NCBI GenBank assembly: GCA_046328225.1
Contig: JAXLWZ010000008.1
Span: 1 to 64,000, forward strand
Length of the DNA: 64,000 nucleotides
Source: Amarobacillus sp046328225
Lineage (GTDB): Bacteria; Chloroflexota; Dehalococcoidia; Tepidiformales; Tepidiformaceae
Direction: 5' to 3'
Shown piece after piece: positions 47,203-55,990 of this stretch (positions within the stretch are counted from its first letter, which is position 1; each line of letters starts with the position of its first letter). A program made the position numbers and the translations under genes. The notes under the pieces were generated by a model that saw nothing but the letters and a program-made list of their open reading frames with translations, was not told the DNA's origin and searched no databases.

Positions 47203-47946
47203 ATGCCCGGCAACATGTGGGACATGGGTCCCGAAGACGATCAGGAAGACGAAGACCTCACCCTGCAAATCACGCGGGTGGCGGCCGCGCCGACGGACGA
47301 ACCCGGCGTTTTCCGGGTGCGGCTGGAATCGACGCGGGGGACGATCGAGGGCGTGCTCCACGCGGTGGAGGGCGGGACGGGCGCGGTCATCTGCGTGGGC
47401 GGCGCGATGGGCGGGCTCGATGGCCCGGCCGACAAGATGTACCCACGGCTCGCGGGGCTGCTTGCGGCGAAGGGCGTGACGACGCTCCGCATCGAATACC
47501 GGCAGCCCAACAACTTCGAGGAATGCGTGATCGATGTGATGGCGGGCTGCTCGTTCATGCAGGGCATCGGCGCGGCGGACCTGGTGCTGGTGGGGCATAG
47601 CTTCGGCGGCGCGGTGGTGATCAAGGCGGCGGAGCTGTTCCCGCGGGTGCGGGGTGTGGCCTCGATGTCGCCCCAGCTGCACGGCACGCGGCAGGTGGAG
47701 CAGATGGGGAAGCCGCTATTGCTGGTGCACGGTGCGGCGGATTCGGTGCTGGATGCCGAGGCGAGCGAGGACATCTACCGGCGCGCGCTGGAACCCAAGC
47801 GGATCGTGCTGTTCGCGGACACGGGGCATTCGCTCATCCAGGCGAAGAACCAGATCGACGCGCTCCTCACGGAGTGGATCCCGCAGCGATTGAACGATGA
47901 GCCGATGCAATCGGGGCGCAGCGAGTACATCGCCGATAGCGTCTGA
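47203..47946 (+). CDS. Alpha/beta hydrolase
   Basis: A 247-residue cytoplasmic hydrolase. The nucleophile elbow is GHSFGG (VLVGHSFGGAVVIKAAELFP), a GxxGG oxyanion region VGGAMGG near ~68, an acid-strand LLLVHGAADSVLD, and catalytic His in DTGHSLIQ. The N-terminal 30 residues are Asp/Glu-rich. The substrate is unknown. It is divergent from asnB with about 130 bp between. Confidence 0.82.
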   Translation: MPGNMWDMGPEDDQEDEDLTLQITRVAAAPTDEPGVFRVRLESTRGTIEGVLHAVEGGTGAVICVGGAMGGLDGPADKMYPRLAGLLAAKGVTTLRIEYRQPNNFEECVIDVMAGCSFMQGIGAADLVLVGHSFGGAVVIKAAELFPRVRGVASMSPQLHGTRQVEQMGKPLLLVHGAADSVLDAEASEDIYRRALEPKRIVLFADTGHSLIQAKNQIDALLTEWIPQRLNDEPMQSGRSEYIADSV

Positions 47947-47970
47947 GGGTGGGGGAAAGGGCCCGGGGGT

Positions 47971-47984
47971 GCGGAAATTTCCGC
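47971..47984. repeat. Perfect 14-bp palindrome after the hydrolase gene
   Basis: GCGGAAATTTCCGC, 24 nt after the hydrolase stop. It could be a short terminator stem or a binding site. Confidence 0.6.
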
Positions 47985-48088
47985 GTTTGGGCCAGTAGCG
48001 CAACGGTTAAGGGCTGTGGTACGGTACGCCTCCGCTGATGGGAGGTAGCTGGCGGCGGGGTGACCGGGCGTAGTCGAGGCTAAGAAAA

Positions 48089-48123
48089 GGGGCTTGATGC
48101 CATCTCCCATTGCATCAAGCCCC
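48089..48123 (-). terminator. dcw/ftsZ terminator
   Basis: On the minus strand, a perfect 12-bp stem GGGGCTTGATGC/GCATCAAGCCCC with an 11-nt loop followed by TTTTCTT, 56 nt after the ftsZ stop. The end of the division gene cluster. Confidence 0.92.
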
Positions 48124-48178
48124 CCACCGCCGCGAGGCGGTTGTCCTTCCGGACAGATTAGCGCGCTCGGTTAGTCAG

Positions 48179-49303
48179 CTACCTCCTTTCAGCCAATCTC
48201 GCCACCGCCGCCCCTTCGGCCCGGACGCTGTTGAGCGACCGGATGTTGCGCCGCAGGAACGCCGGCAGTTCGGCATCTTCCACGCTCTGAACACCAGGCA
48301 GCCCGTAATCCACGATGCGGCCGATCGTCTGCGGGTCCGGCATGGCCTGGACCTTCGGCGGGAAGCCAGTCGCGATCACGGTCATGAGCACCTCCTGTTC
48401 GAGCGACGGGTCGACGACGGTCCCGAAGATGAGATTGACATCGGGGTCGACGACTTCGGTGATGACACGCGCGGCCATATCGAGCTCCTTGAGTTGGAGC
48501 GCGCCGCCGTGGGCGATGCTGAAGAGGACGTTGTGCGCGCCTTCGATGCCCTGGTCGAGCAGGGGCGAGCTGGTGGCCATGCGGGCGGCTTCGGCGGCGC
48601 GGTTATCGCCGCTGCCGCGGCCGACGGCGAGCAGGGCCGGGCCGGCTTCGCTCATGATCGTGCGCACGTCGTTGAAGTCGAGGTTGATGGAGCCGTTCTG
48701 GCTGATGATGTTCGAAATCGACTGGATGGCCTGGCGAAGGACGTCGTCGGCGGTCTCGAACGCGACATCGACGGTGCAATCCGTGGGGCAAATTTCGAGG
48801 AGGCGGGCATTGGGAATGGCGATGAGGGTATCGACCTTATCGCGCAGGCGATTGATGCCTTCCTCGGCCTGCTTCATGCGGCGGGCGCCTTCCCACTGGA
48901 ACGGCTTGGTGACGATGCCGATGGTGAGGGCGCCGCAATCCCTTGCGATTTCGGCCACGACGGGGGCCGCGCCGGTGCCGGTACCGCCGCCCATGCCGGC
49001 GGTGACGAAGACCATTTCGGTGCCGCGGAGCAGTTCGTAGAGTTCGTCGCGGCTCTCATCGGCGGCGCGTTCGCCGCGGGCGGGGTCGCCGCCGACGCCG
49101 AGGCCCTTGGTGAGCTTTTCGCCGATGCGGATGCGGTTCGGGGCGGCGGAGGACATGAGCGCCTGGGCATCGGTATTGCAGGCGACGAACGTCACGCCGG
49201 GGATGCGGGCGTTGACCATGCGGTTGACGGCGTTGCAGCCGCCGCCGCCCACGCCAACGACTTTGATATCGGGAAGCAGTTCGGATTCGAAACGGTTGCT
49301 CAA
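48179..49303 (-). CDS. ftsZ: Cell division protein FtsZ
   Basis: The tubulin-like GTPase that forms the division ring; 374 residues. Signature GGGTGTG (~105-111), N-terminal VVGVGGGGCNAVNRM, T7 synergy loop INLDFNDVRTIM. The C-terminal peptide that binds FtsA appears as ELPAFLRRN (~345), reached by a very short linker, and about 22 extra residues follow it, which is unusual. Start TTG 49303 with AGGAG 6 nt upstream; an upstream ATG is followed at once by TAG. It lies 80 nt after ftsA. Confidence 0.97.
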   Translation of the reverse strand: MSNRFESELLPDIKVVGVGGGGCNAVNRMVNARIPGVTFVACNTDAQALMSSAAPNRIRIGEKLTKGLGVGGDPARGERAADESRDELYELLRGTEMVFVTAGMGGGTGTGAAPVVAEIARDCGALTIGIVTKPFQWEGARRMKQAEEGINRLRDKVDTLIAIPNARLLEICPTDCTVDVAFETADDVLRQAIQSISNIISQNGSINLDFNDVRTIMSEAGPALLAVGRGSGDNRAAEAARMATSSPLLDQGIEGAHNVLFSIAHGGALQLKELDMAARVITEVVDPDVNLIFGTVVDPSLEQEVLMTVIATGFPPKVQAMPDPQTIGRIVDYGLPGVQSVEDAELPAFLRRNIRSLNSVRAEGAAVARLAERR

Positions 49304-49383
49304 GGCCCTCTCCTACATACCTTTCGCGGTTCGTGGACGACGGGGTCGGGGCGGCGCGCGTGCCGGGCCGCCGTGTGGCTGGC

Positions 49384-50655
49384 TTAGTTGGGCATGAGCG
49401 CACGTCCCAACGAGGCGATGCGGCGGAACACCCCGCCGCCAATCGATGGCATGTGGAATTCGGGGCCGCCGCCGGCGCCGGCCATGACGGGTTCGGCGAC
49501 CCGTTCGCGGCCGGAGAGCGCGTATTCGACGAGCCCGATGGATGTCGCGTAGGCGGGCGCGCCGATGAGGTCGGAGAGCCCGGAATAGCCGTGCGGGCGG
49601 CCGACGCGGGCGGGGAGCCCGAGCCGCGCTTCGGCGAATTCGGCGAGGCCGCGCAGGCCGCTACTGCCGCCCGTGAAGACGATGCCGGCGGCGATGCGGT
49701 CGAGATAGCCGGCGCGCTTCAGCTCCAGGGCCACCATCTCGAGGATCTCCTCGGTGCGCGCCTGGAGGATTTCGCAGACGTGGAGCAGGGGGACGACCTT
49801 GAGGCTCTGGGTGCCGAAGGCCTGGATCTCGACGGTCTCGCTCGTCTGGGCGGGGTCGGCGTAGGCGGCGCCGTACTTGCACTTGAGCTCCTCGGCGCTT
49901 TCCCAGGGGCAGCGGAGGACGCGGGCGAGGTCGTTCGTGAGCTGCTGGCCTGCGACGGGCAGGCAGGCGGTGTGGGCGATGCTGCCTTCGTCGTAGACGG
50001 CGATGGAGGAGGTGGCGCCGCCGATATCGACGATGGCCACGCCCTGGTGCTTCTCCTGTTCGTGCAGGACGCTCGTGGCGGAGGCGAGGGATTCGAGGAC
50101 GATGTCATCGACCTGGACGCCGGCGCCTTCGACCGTCTTGGCGAGGTTCTGCACGGCGGACACGGCGGCCGTGACGATGTGGACCTCGGCATCGAGGCGG
50201 CCGGCGTGCATGCCGATCGGGTCGGTGACCGGGTCGGTGCCTTCGAGCCAGTAGCCGCGGGGGAGGACGTGGAGCACCTGGCGGTTGGTGGGAATGGCCA
50301 CCTGGCTCGCGGCTTCGAGGACGCGCGCGCGGTCGTCGGCGCTGATTTCGCGGCCGCGGTCGGGGACGGCGATGATGCCGCGGTTGTTCTGGGAGGTGAT
50401 GTGGTTCCCGGAGATGCCGACGACGGCGCTGAGGATGCGCATGCCGCAGGCGTGTTCGGCCTTTTCGACGGCGATGGCGACGGCCTCGCGCGCGGACTGG
50501 ATGTTATCGATGACGCCGCGCGAGGAGAGGCCGGCCGCGGGCGCGACGCCGACGCCGAGGACGCGTGTTTCGCCGAGGTCGCCGACATCGCCCACGATGA
50601 CCGTGACCTTCGTCGACCCGATGTCGATGGATGCTGCGGTGCTGCGACGCTTCAT
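49384..50655 (-). CDS. ftsA: Cell division protein FtsA
   Basis: An actin-like protein that tethers FtsZ to the membrane; 423 residues. ATP-binding motifs: AASIDIGSTKVTVIVGD (phosphate 1), VAIVDIGGATSSIAVYD (phosphate 2), and IVFTGGSSGLRGL (adenosine). The end VFRRIASLGRALMPN fits the C-terminal amphipathic membrane-targeting helix. Starts 23 nt after ftsQ. Confidence 0.95.
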   Translation of the reverse strand: MKRRSTAASIDIGSTKVTVIVGDVGDLGETRVLGVGVAPAAGLSSRGVIDNIQSAREAVAIAVEKAEHACGMRILSAVVGISGNHITSQNNRGIIAVPDRGREISADDRARVLEAASQVAIPTNRQVLHVLPRGYWLEGTDPVTDPIGMHAGRLDAEVHIVTAAVSAVQNLAKTVEGAGVQVDDIVLESLASATSVLHEQEKHQGVAIVDIGGATSSIAVYDEGSIAHTACLPVAGQQLTNDLARVLRCPWESAEELKCKYGAAYADPAQTSETVEIQAFGTQSLKVVPLLHVCEILQARTEEILEMVALELKRAGYLDRIAAGIVFTGGSSGLRGLAEFAEARLGLPARVGRPHGYSGLSDLIGAPAYATSIGLVEYALSGRERVAEPVMAGAGGGPEFHMPSIGGGVFRRIASLGRALMPN

Positions 50656-50678
50656 GGCGATCCTCTCCGGTTAGGCGG

Positions 50679-51572
50679 CTACTGCACGACCGGCCGGTTG
50701 CCGAACCGGAGGTCGATGGTGTTGTAGGCGATGCCACGGTCGGCGGCCTTCTGTTCGACGGCCGCCCAGCTGGCGAGCTTGTAGGGGATGGAGCTGGAAT
50801 CACCCAGCAGGCCCACCTGCCCGGTTTCGGTGGTCACGCGGACGCCCTTCCCGGGGAGGAAGGCGACTTCGGTGACCCTGGTGCCGAGCTGCTTCGGCAG
50901 GTTGGCGTAAATCTCGGCGGCGGCATCGACGGCCTGGTAATCGACGCGGTCGCCGGGGCGCCGCGAGCCGAGGGCGGAGCTCCGGATGACGGGTGTGCCG
51001 GGCGGCATCTCCCATTCGCCGAGGACGACGCCGTCGCGGTCGACGACGTAGCGGACGCCGCTCTGCTCCCAGATGCCCCAGCCCTGGCGTTCGACGATGG
51101 TGATGGTCACGCTGTCGGGCCAGTGCCGCTGGATGTGGACTTCCTTGACGAGCGGCACGAGGGCGAGGGCGTCCTGGGCGGAGCCGATATCGGCGTTGAA
51201 CATGCTCTGGCCGGAGAGGCCGGCGCGCTGGGCAAGCCCGTCCGGGTTGACGCGCTGGGTGCCTTCGATGCTGACGGTCTTGATTTCGAAGTAGGACGAA
51301 CGGAACACCCACCACCCGCCACCGGCCGCGATGGCGAGGATGGCCACGGCGCTGAGCGCGGCGACGACCTTCGGGGTGAACCAGGCGCCGGGGTTGAAGG
51401 ACGCGCGCGCCGGTTCGGGGTGAGCGCCGATGACGCCGCCGGCGCGTTCGCGGCGCGGGGGCGCGGCGCGGCGCTCGCCCACGGTGACGATGCGCGTGCG
51501 GCGGACAATCGCGCCCTTGAGCGGCCGCCGGGGATAGGAGCCGCCGGCGCCGATGATGTGTTTGTCGCTCAT
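50679..51572 (-). CDS. ftsQ: Cell division protein FtsQ/DivIB
   Basis: A bitopic divisome protein, 297 residues. A basic cytoplasmic N-terminus (~1-70), one membrane helix (~70-90), then the POTRA domain beginning FEIKTVSIEGTQRVNPDGL and the FtsQ domain with SVTITIVERQGWGIWEQ and YVVDRDGVVL. ATG 51572 lies behind GGAGGG and overlaps the ddl stop by 4 nt. Confidence 0.92.
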   Translation of the reverse strand: MSDKHIIGAGGSYPRRPLKGAIVRRTRIVTVGERRAAPPRRERAGGVIGAHPEPARASFNPGAWFTPKVVAALSAVAILAIAAGGGWWVFRSSYFEIKTVSIEGTQRVNPDGLAQRAGLSGQSMFNADIGSAQDALALVPLVKEVHIQRHWPDSVTITIVERQGWGIWEQSGVRYVVDRDGVVLGEWEMPPGTPVIRSSALGSRRPGDRVDYQAVDAAAEIYANLPKQLGTRVTEVAFLPGKGVRVTTETGQVGLLGDSSSIPYKLASWAAVEQKAADRGIAYNTIDLRFGNRPVVQ

Positions 51573-52621
51573 CGGCGTGCCCTCCGGGCGTGGCGTTCGA
51601 GGCCGAGTTCGAGGATGCGGGAGAGCAGGTCGCGGTAGCCAAGGCCGGAGGCTTCCCAGAGCTTGGGATACATGCTGATGCTCGTGAAACCGGGGATGGT
51701 GTTGATCTCGTTGGCGATGGCATCGCCTTCGGCGGTCACGAAGAAGTCGACGCGGGCGTAGCCTTCGCAACCCATGACGGCGTACATGCGCACGGCCAGT
51801 TCGCGCACGCGCGCGGCGAGCTCGTCCGGGAGCGGGGCGGGGATGTGCAGCTGCGTGGCGGAGGCGGAGGAGTACTTGCTCTCGTAGTCGTAGAAATCGC
51901 GGTCGGGGACGATCTCGCCGAGGATGCTGGCCTCGGGGCGTTCGTTGCCGAGCACGGAGCACTCGATCTCGCGGCCGCGCACTTCCTCTTCGACGACGGC
52001 CTTGTCGTCGTAGGCGAAGGCGGCGGCGAAGGCGCCGGAGAGGTCTTCTCGCGAGCGAACGCGGGTGATGCCCACGCTGGAGCCGCCGTTCGCGGGTTTC
52101 ACGTAGCAGGGGTAGCCGATGGTGGACTCGATGTAGGCGCGGGCCTCGTCCTCGTTGGCGGCGGCTTCCCAGGAGCGGAGGACGGCGTAACGGGCCATGG
52201 GGATGCCGGCTTCGCGGAAGAGCGCCTTCATGAGGGCCTTATCCATGCCGATGGCGCTGGCGGCGACGCCGCAGCCGGTGTACGGCAGGTCGGCCATTTC
52301 GAGGAAGCCCTGCATCGTGCCGTCCTCGCCGTAGGTGCCGTGCACGAGTGGGAAGGCGACATCGCAGCCGGCGAGGGCATCGAGGGCGGCGGTACTTGAG
52401 AGAAGCGACGCGCCCCCGCCCACGAAGGCGGTGTGCCCGGCGGTGAGCGCCTGGAGGGTCTGTTCCGGGGTGAGCCACGCGCCGGTGCGGGTGACGCCGA
52501 TGGGGACGACCTCCCAGCGCGCGGGGTCGAGCGCCTGCATGACGCTGCGCGCACTCACGATGCTGACCTCGTGCTCGCCCGAGCGCCCACCGAAGATGAC
52601 CGCCACACGCTGCCGCACCAT
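51569..52621 (-). CDS. ddl: D-alanine--D-alanine ligase
   Basis: A 350-residue ATP-grasp ligase making the D-Ala-D-Ala dipeptide for peptidoglycan. VAVIFGGRSGEHEVSIVSAR at the N-terminus, PLVHGTYGEDGTMQG, CYVKPANGGSSVGI (ATP binding), and ANEINTIPGFTSISMYPKLW. It overlaps murB by one base and ftsQ by four. Confidence 0.96.
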   Translation of the reverse strand: MVRQRVAVIFGGRSGEHEVSIVSARSVMQALDPARWEVVPIGVTRTGAWLTPEQTLQALTAGHTAFVGGGASLLSSTAALDALAGCDVAFPLVHGTYGEDGTMQGFLEMADLPYTGCGVAASAIGMDKALMKALFREAGIPMARYAVLRSWEAAANEDEARAYIESTIGYPCYVKPANGGSSVGITRVRSREDLSGAFAAAFAYDDKAVVEEEVRGREIECSVLGNERPEASILGEIVPDRDFYDYESKYSSASATQLHIPAPLPDELAARVRELAVRMYAVMGCEGYARVDFFVTAEGDAIANEINTIPGFTSISMYPKLWEASGLGYRDLLSRILELGLERHARRARR

Positions 52622-53535
52622 CACCACTCCCCCACGAAGGCGACTTCCCGTTCGAGTTCGACGCCGAACTGTTCGCGCACGCGGCGCTGCGCCTCGGCCA
52701 CGAGCCAGGCGACGTCGCCGGCGCTCGCGTTGCCGTAGTTGACGAAGAAGTTGCAGTGCCGGTCGCTGATGGCGGCATCGCCGCGGGTAGCGCCGCGCAG
52801 GCCGACGGCATCGATGAGCTTCCATGCCGGGGAGCTGGCCGGGTTCTTGAACATCGAACCCGCGTTGCGGCCGCGGGGCTGGGCCGTGAGCCGCTTCGCA
52901 TCGTGGGCGGCCGCGCGCGCGAGCAGAGCGGCGGCATCGGCGGGCTGGAGCCGGAGCTGCACTTCGAGCACCGTGCGACCGGCGAACTGCCCGCGGGTGA
53001 AGACGCTCCCGCGGTAGACGAGCCCCAGGGCGGCGGCGTCCACCCACTCCTCGCGGCCATTGGCATCGAGCAGGCGGACGCCAACGAGCACGTCGCCCAG
53101 GCAGCCGCCGTAGGCGCCGGCGTTATACACGACCGCGCCGCCGAGGGTGCCGGGGATGCCCACGGCCCAGGTAAGGCCATCGAGGCCGGCGCGGCACATC
53201 TTGCGGGCGAAGCCGGCGAAGCTCATGCCGCTCTCGACGGTCCGGGTGAGGCCGCCATCAGCTTCGGATTCGGCGCGGGCGCGATTGTCGATGACGACGC
53301 CCCGGATGCCGCCGTCGGCCACGAGGATGTTGCTCCCGCTTCCGAGGACGAAGACCGGGGTGGCGGCATCGGCCGCTGCCCGCGCGGCCGCCGCGAGGCC
53401 CGCGGCATCGCGCACGGTGACGAAGAGGTCGGCGGGGCCGCCCACGCCGAAGGTGGTGTGACGCGACATGGGCTCGTCGCGGCGAAGCTCGCCGTGCTGC
53501 ACGAGGGTGGCGGCGAGGATGTCGATACTCGTCAT
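52621..53535 (-). CDS. murB: UDP-N-acetylmuramate dehydrogenase (UDP-N-acetylenolpyruvoylglucosamine reductase)
   Basis: An FAD enzyme that reduces UDP-GlcNAc-enolpyruvate to UDP-MurNAc; 304 residues. HTTFGVGGPADLF, FVLGSGSNILVAD (FAD binding), GIPGTLGGAVVYNAGAYGG, and RNAGSMFKNP (catalytic Ser) near the C-terminal part. It overlaps murC by 4 nt. The length fits the type II (Bacillus-like) form. Confidence 0.96.
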   Translation of the reverse strand: MTSIDILAATLVQHGELRRDEPMSRHTTFGVGGPADLFVTVRDAAGLAAAARAAADAATPVFVLGSGSNILVADGGIRGVVIDNRARAESEADGGLTRTVESGMSFAGFARKMCRAGLDGLTWAVGIPGTLGGAVVYNAGAYGGCLGDVLVGVRLLDANGREEWVDAAALGLVYRGSVFTRGQFAGRTVLEVQLRLQPADAAALLARAAAHDAKRLTAQPRGRNAGSMFKNPASSPAWKLIDAVGLRGATRGDAAISDRHCNFFVNYGNASAGDVAWLVAEAQRRVREQFGVELEREVAFVGEW

Positions 53536-54905
53536 CGCAGCCGCTCCAGAATCATGGGCCCGACCTCGGTCACGTCGCCGGCGCCAATGGTGAAGATGAC
53601 ATCGCCGGGGCGAGCGAGGGCGATCGCCTCGTTCGCGGCCTCATCGAAATCGGCGGCGTAGTGGGCGCCCGGGTTGGCGATGGCGGCGGCGAGATCACGG
53701 GCCGTCCGGCCCGGGAGCGGCGCTTCGCGGGCGGCATAGGTTTCGAGCACGACCATCTCGTCGAGCCCGTCCCAGCAGCGGGTCCATTCGTCCCACAGGT
53801 AGGCGATGCGGCTGTAGGTGTGCGGCTGATAGACGCCGATGAGCCGGCGCTCGGGGAAGCGGCGACGGGCGGTGGCGATGGTGTTGCGAACCTCGGTCGG
53901 GTGGTGGGCGTAGTCGTCCATCACGAGCACGCCGGCGGCTTCGCCGACACGTTCGAAGCGGCGGCGAGCGCCACGGAAGCTCGCGACGGCGGCGGCGATG
54001 GTCTCGAAGGGCACGCCGGCGTGCAGCGCGACGGCGGTCGCGGCCAGGGTGTTCAGGACGAAATGCGTGCCCGGGATGGTCGCGTGCAGCTGGCCGGCGG
54101 GCGTACCGCCGCGGGTGACCGTGAAGCGGGCGCCTTCGTCGTCGAGGGTGATGTCGCGGGCCATCCAGAAGCGGACTCCCTCGGCGCCGTAGGTCTCCTG
54201 GCGGAGGGGGTCATCACCCACGATGTCGCTCACGCGCCGGGCGCCGGGGTCATCGGCACAGCAGAGGAGGAGGCCTCCGGGGCGCACCTTGCGCGCGAAG
54301 ACGGTGAAGGCTTCGTGGTAGGCCTCGGCGGTGCCGTAGTAGTCGAGGTGGTCGGGCTCGACGTTGGTGATGACGGCGATCTCGGGCTCGTATTCGTGGA
54401 AGGCGCGCTTGTATTCGTCGGCTTCGACGACGCACCAATCGCCTTCGCCCCATGCCGCGTGGCCGCCAAGGTCGGGGCTTTCGCCGCCGAGGAGGTACAT
54501 CGGGCGAAGGCCGGCCTCGGAGAGGATGAAGGCGATGAGGCTGGAGGTCGTGGTCTTGCCGTGGGCCCCGGCGACGGCGATGACGCGCTTGCCTTCCATG
54601 AGGCGGGCGACCATCTCGGCGCGAAGAATGACGGGGATCCCACGGCGCCGCGCCTCGGCGAGCTCGGGATTGTCGTCCTGTGCGGCGGCAGTGGTGACGA
54701 CAAGTTCCGGCTCGCCGAGGTTCGCGGCGTCGTGGCCTTCGAAGACGCGGGCTCCCATGCGCTGGAGCCGCGCCGTGAAGTCGGAAGGGCGGAGGTCGCT
54801 GCCCGTGACGGCGATGCCGCGTTCGAGGAGCAGCTGGCCGATCGCGGACATGTGCATGCCGCCGATGCCGACGAGGTGGACGGGACCGCTGATGGGCGCG
54901 CTCAT
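53532..54905 (-). CDS. murC: UDP-N-acetylmuramate--L-alanine ligase
   Basis: A 457-residue Mur ligase adding L-Ala to UDP-MurNAc. Rossmann start VHLVGIGGMHMSAIGQLLL, P-loop GAHGKTTT (~113-120), EADEYKRAFHEYEPEIAVIT, and the C-terminal domain with VLVMDDYAHHPTEVRNTI. It overlaps murG and murB by 4 nt each. Confidence 0.96.
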   Translation of the reverse strand: MSAPISGPVHLVGIGGMHMSAIGQLLLERGIAVTGSDLRPSDFTARLQRMGARVFEGHDAANLGEPELVVTTAAAQDDNPELAEARRRGIPVILRAEMVARLMEGKRVIAVAGAHGKTTTSSLIAFILSEAGLRPMYLLGGESPDLGGHAAWGEGDWCVVEADEYKRAFHEYEPEIAVITNVEPDHLDYYGTAEAYHEAFTVFARKVRPGGLLLCCADDPGARRVSDIVGDDPLRQETYGAEGVRFWMARDITLDDEGARFTVTRGGTPAGQLHATIPGTHFVLNTLAATAVALHAGVPFETIAAAVASFRGARRRFERVGEAAGVLVMDDYAHHPTEVRNTIATARRRFPERRLIGVYQPHTYSRIAYLWDEWTRCWDGLDEMVVLETYAAREAPLPGRTARDLAAAIANPGAHYAADFDEAANEAIALARPGDVIFTIGAGDVTEVGPMILERLR

Positions 54906-55990
54906 CGCTTCGCCACCTCCAGGAGGAGGTCGACGATGGCACTGGCCGCGCCCGGGCGGGCGAGCTTTGCGGCGGCTTCGCGCATCGCGGTGAGGCGGGT
55001 CGAATCGTCGATGAGAGACTCGATGGTCGCGGGGAGGGCCGCGATGTCACGCTCTTCGAGCACGACCGCGGCGCCGCCATCGGCGAGGAAGCGGGCGTTA
55101 TCGCGCTGGTGGCCGCCCGCGAACGTGCCCGGGATGAGGATGGACGGGAGCTTCGCGGCAGGCAGCTCGCCGAGCACGCTGGCGCCCGCGCGCATCACGG
55201 CCAGGTCGGCGGCGAGCATGACGACGGGGAGGTCCTCGCGGAAGGCCGCGGTGTGATAGCGGGCAGCGAGCGTGGGATCGAGCGCGGCGCGGAGGCGTTC
55301 GGCGTCGGGCGCTTCGGCGGGGCCGGTGACGTGCACGACGACGGTCGAAGGGAGCAGCGCCGGGAGGGCGGCGAAGATGGCGGCGTTGATCGCCTTCGCG
55401 CCCTGCGAGGCACCCGCCACGACGAGCACGCGGTCGCCGGCGGCGATGCCGAGAGCGGCGCGCGCTTCCTCGCGGGTCGTGGCGAAGAACTCGGCGCGAA
55501 CCGGGTAGCCGGTGATGACCGTCTTCTTCGCCGGGAGGAAGGCGAGGGCAGCCTCGGCGGTCGTGGCCATGCGCGTCGCGAGGCGGGTCTCGGCGCGAAC
55601 GGCCCAGCCCGGGCTCACATCCGGGAGGTAGACCACCAGCGGCCGGCGGAGGATGCGCGCGGCGAGGCTCGCGGGGAAGCTGGCGTAGCCGCCGGTGCTG
55701 AAGACGGCATCGGGGCGGAAGGCGCGAAGCCGGCGGGCGGCCGCGAAGGTGCCGGTCGCGAGCCGGAACATGGCTTTCGCGAGCGAGAGGGGGCCTTTGC
55801 CGCGAACGGCGGCCGCGGACACGGCTTCGAAGGCGATGCCCTTCGCCTCGACACGGGCGCGCTCGCCACGGTCCTCGGGGCCGAAGAAGCGAACCTCGGA
55901 CGCAATGCCGCGGGCGACCAGGGCGTCGTAAACCGCGAGCGCGGGGAGGATGTGTCCGCCGGTGCCGCCGGCCGTGAGCGCGAGTCTCAT
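54902..55990 (-). CDS. murG: UDP-N-acetylglucosamine--MurNAc-pentapeptide-lipid transferase
   Basis: The membrane-associated glycosyltransferase converting lipid I to lipid II; 362 residues. GGTGGHILPALAV G-loop at ~8-20, VFSTGGYASFPASLAA, VVAGASQGAKAIN and the UDP-GlcNAc-binding RAGASVLGELPAAKLPSILI. ATG 55990 overlaps the ftsW stop by 4 nt. Confidence 0.95.
   Translation of the reverse strand: MRLALTAGGTGGHILPALAVYDALVARGIASEVRFFGPEDRGERARVEAKGIAFEAVSAAAVRGKGPLSLAKAMFRLATGTFAAARRLRAFRPDAVFSTGGYASFPASLAARILRRPLVVYLPDVSPGWAVRAETRLATRMATTAEAALAFLPAKKTVITGYPVRAEFFATTREEARAALGIAAGDRVLVVAGASQGAKAINAAIFAALPALLPSTVVVHVTGPAEAPDAERLRAALDPTLAARYHTAAFREDLPVVMLAADLAVMRAGASVLGELPAAKLPSILIPGTFAGGHQRDNARFLADGGAAVVLEERDIAALPATIESLIDDSTRLTAMREAAAKLARPGAASAIVDLLLEVAKR

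Noticed and set aside
47988..48080. Possible tRNA-like sequence on the plus strand (GCGCAACGGTTA resembles a D-arm)
   Set aside because: No acceptor-stem complement, no T-arm (GTTCGA) and no proper anticodon arm could be found; probably chance resemblance in the space after the hydrolase gene.
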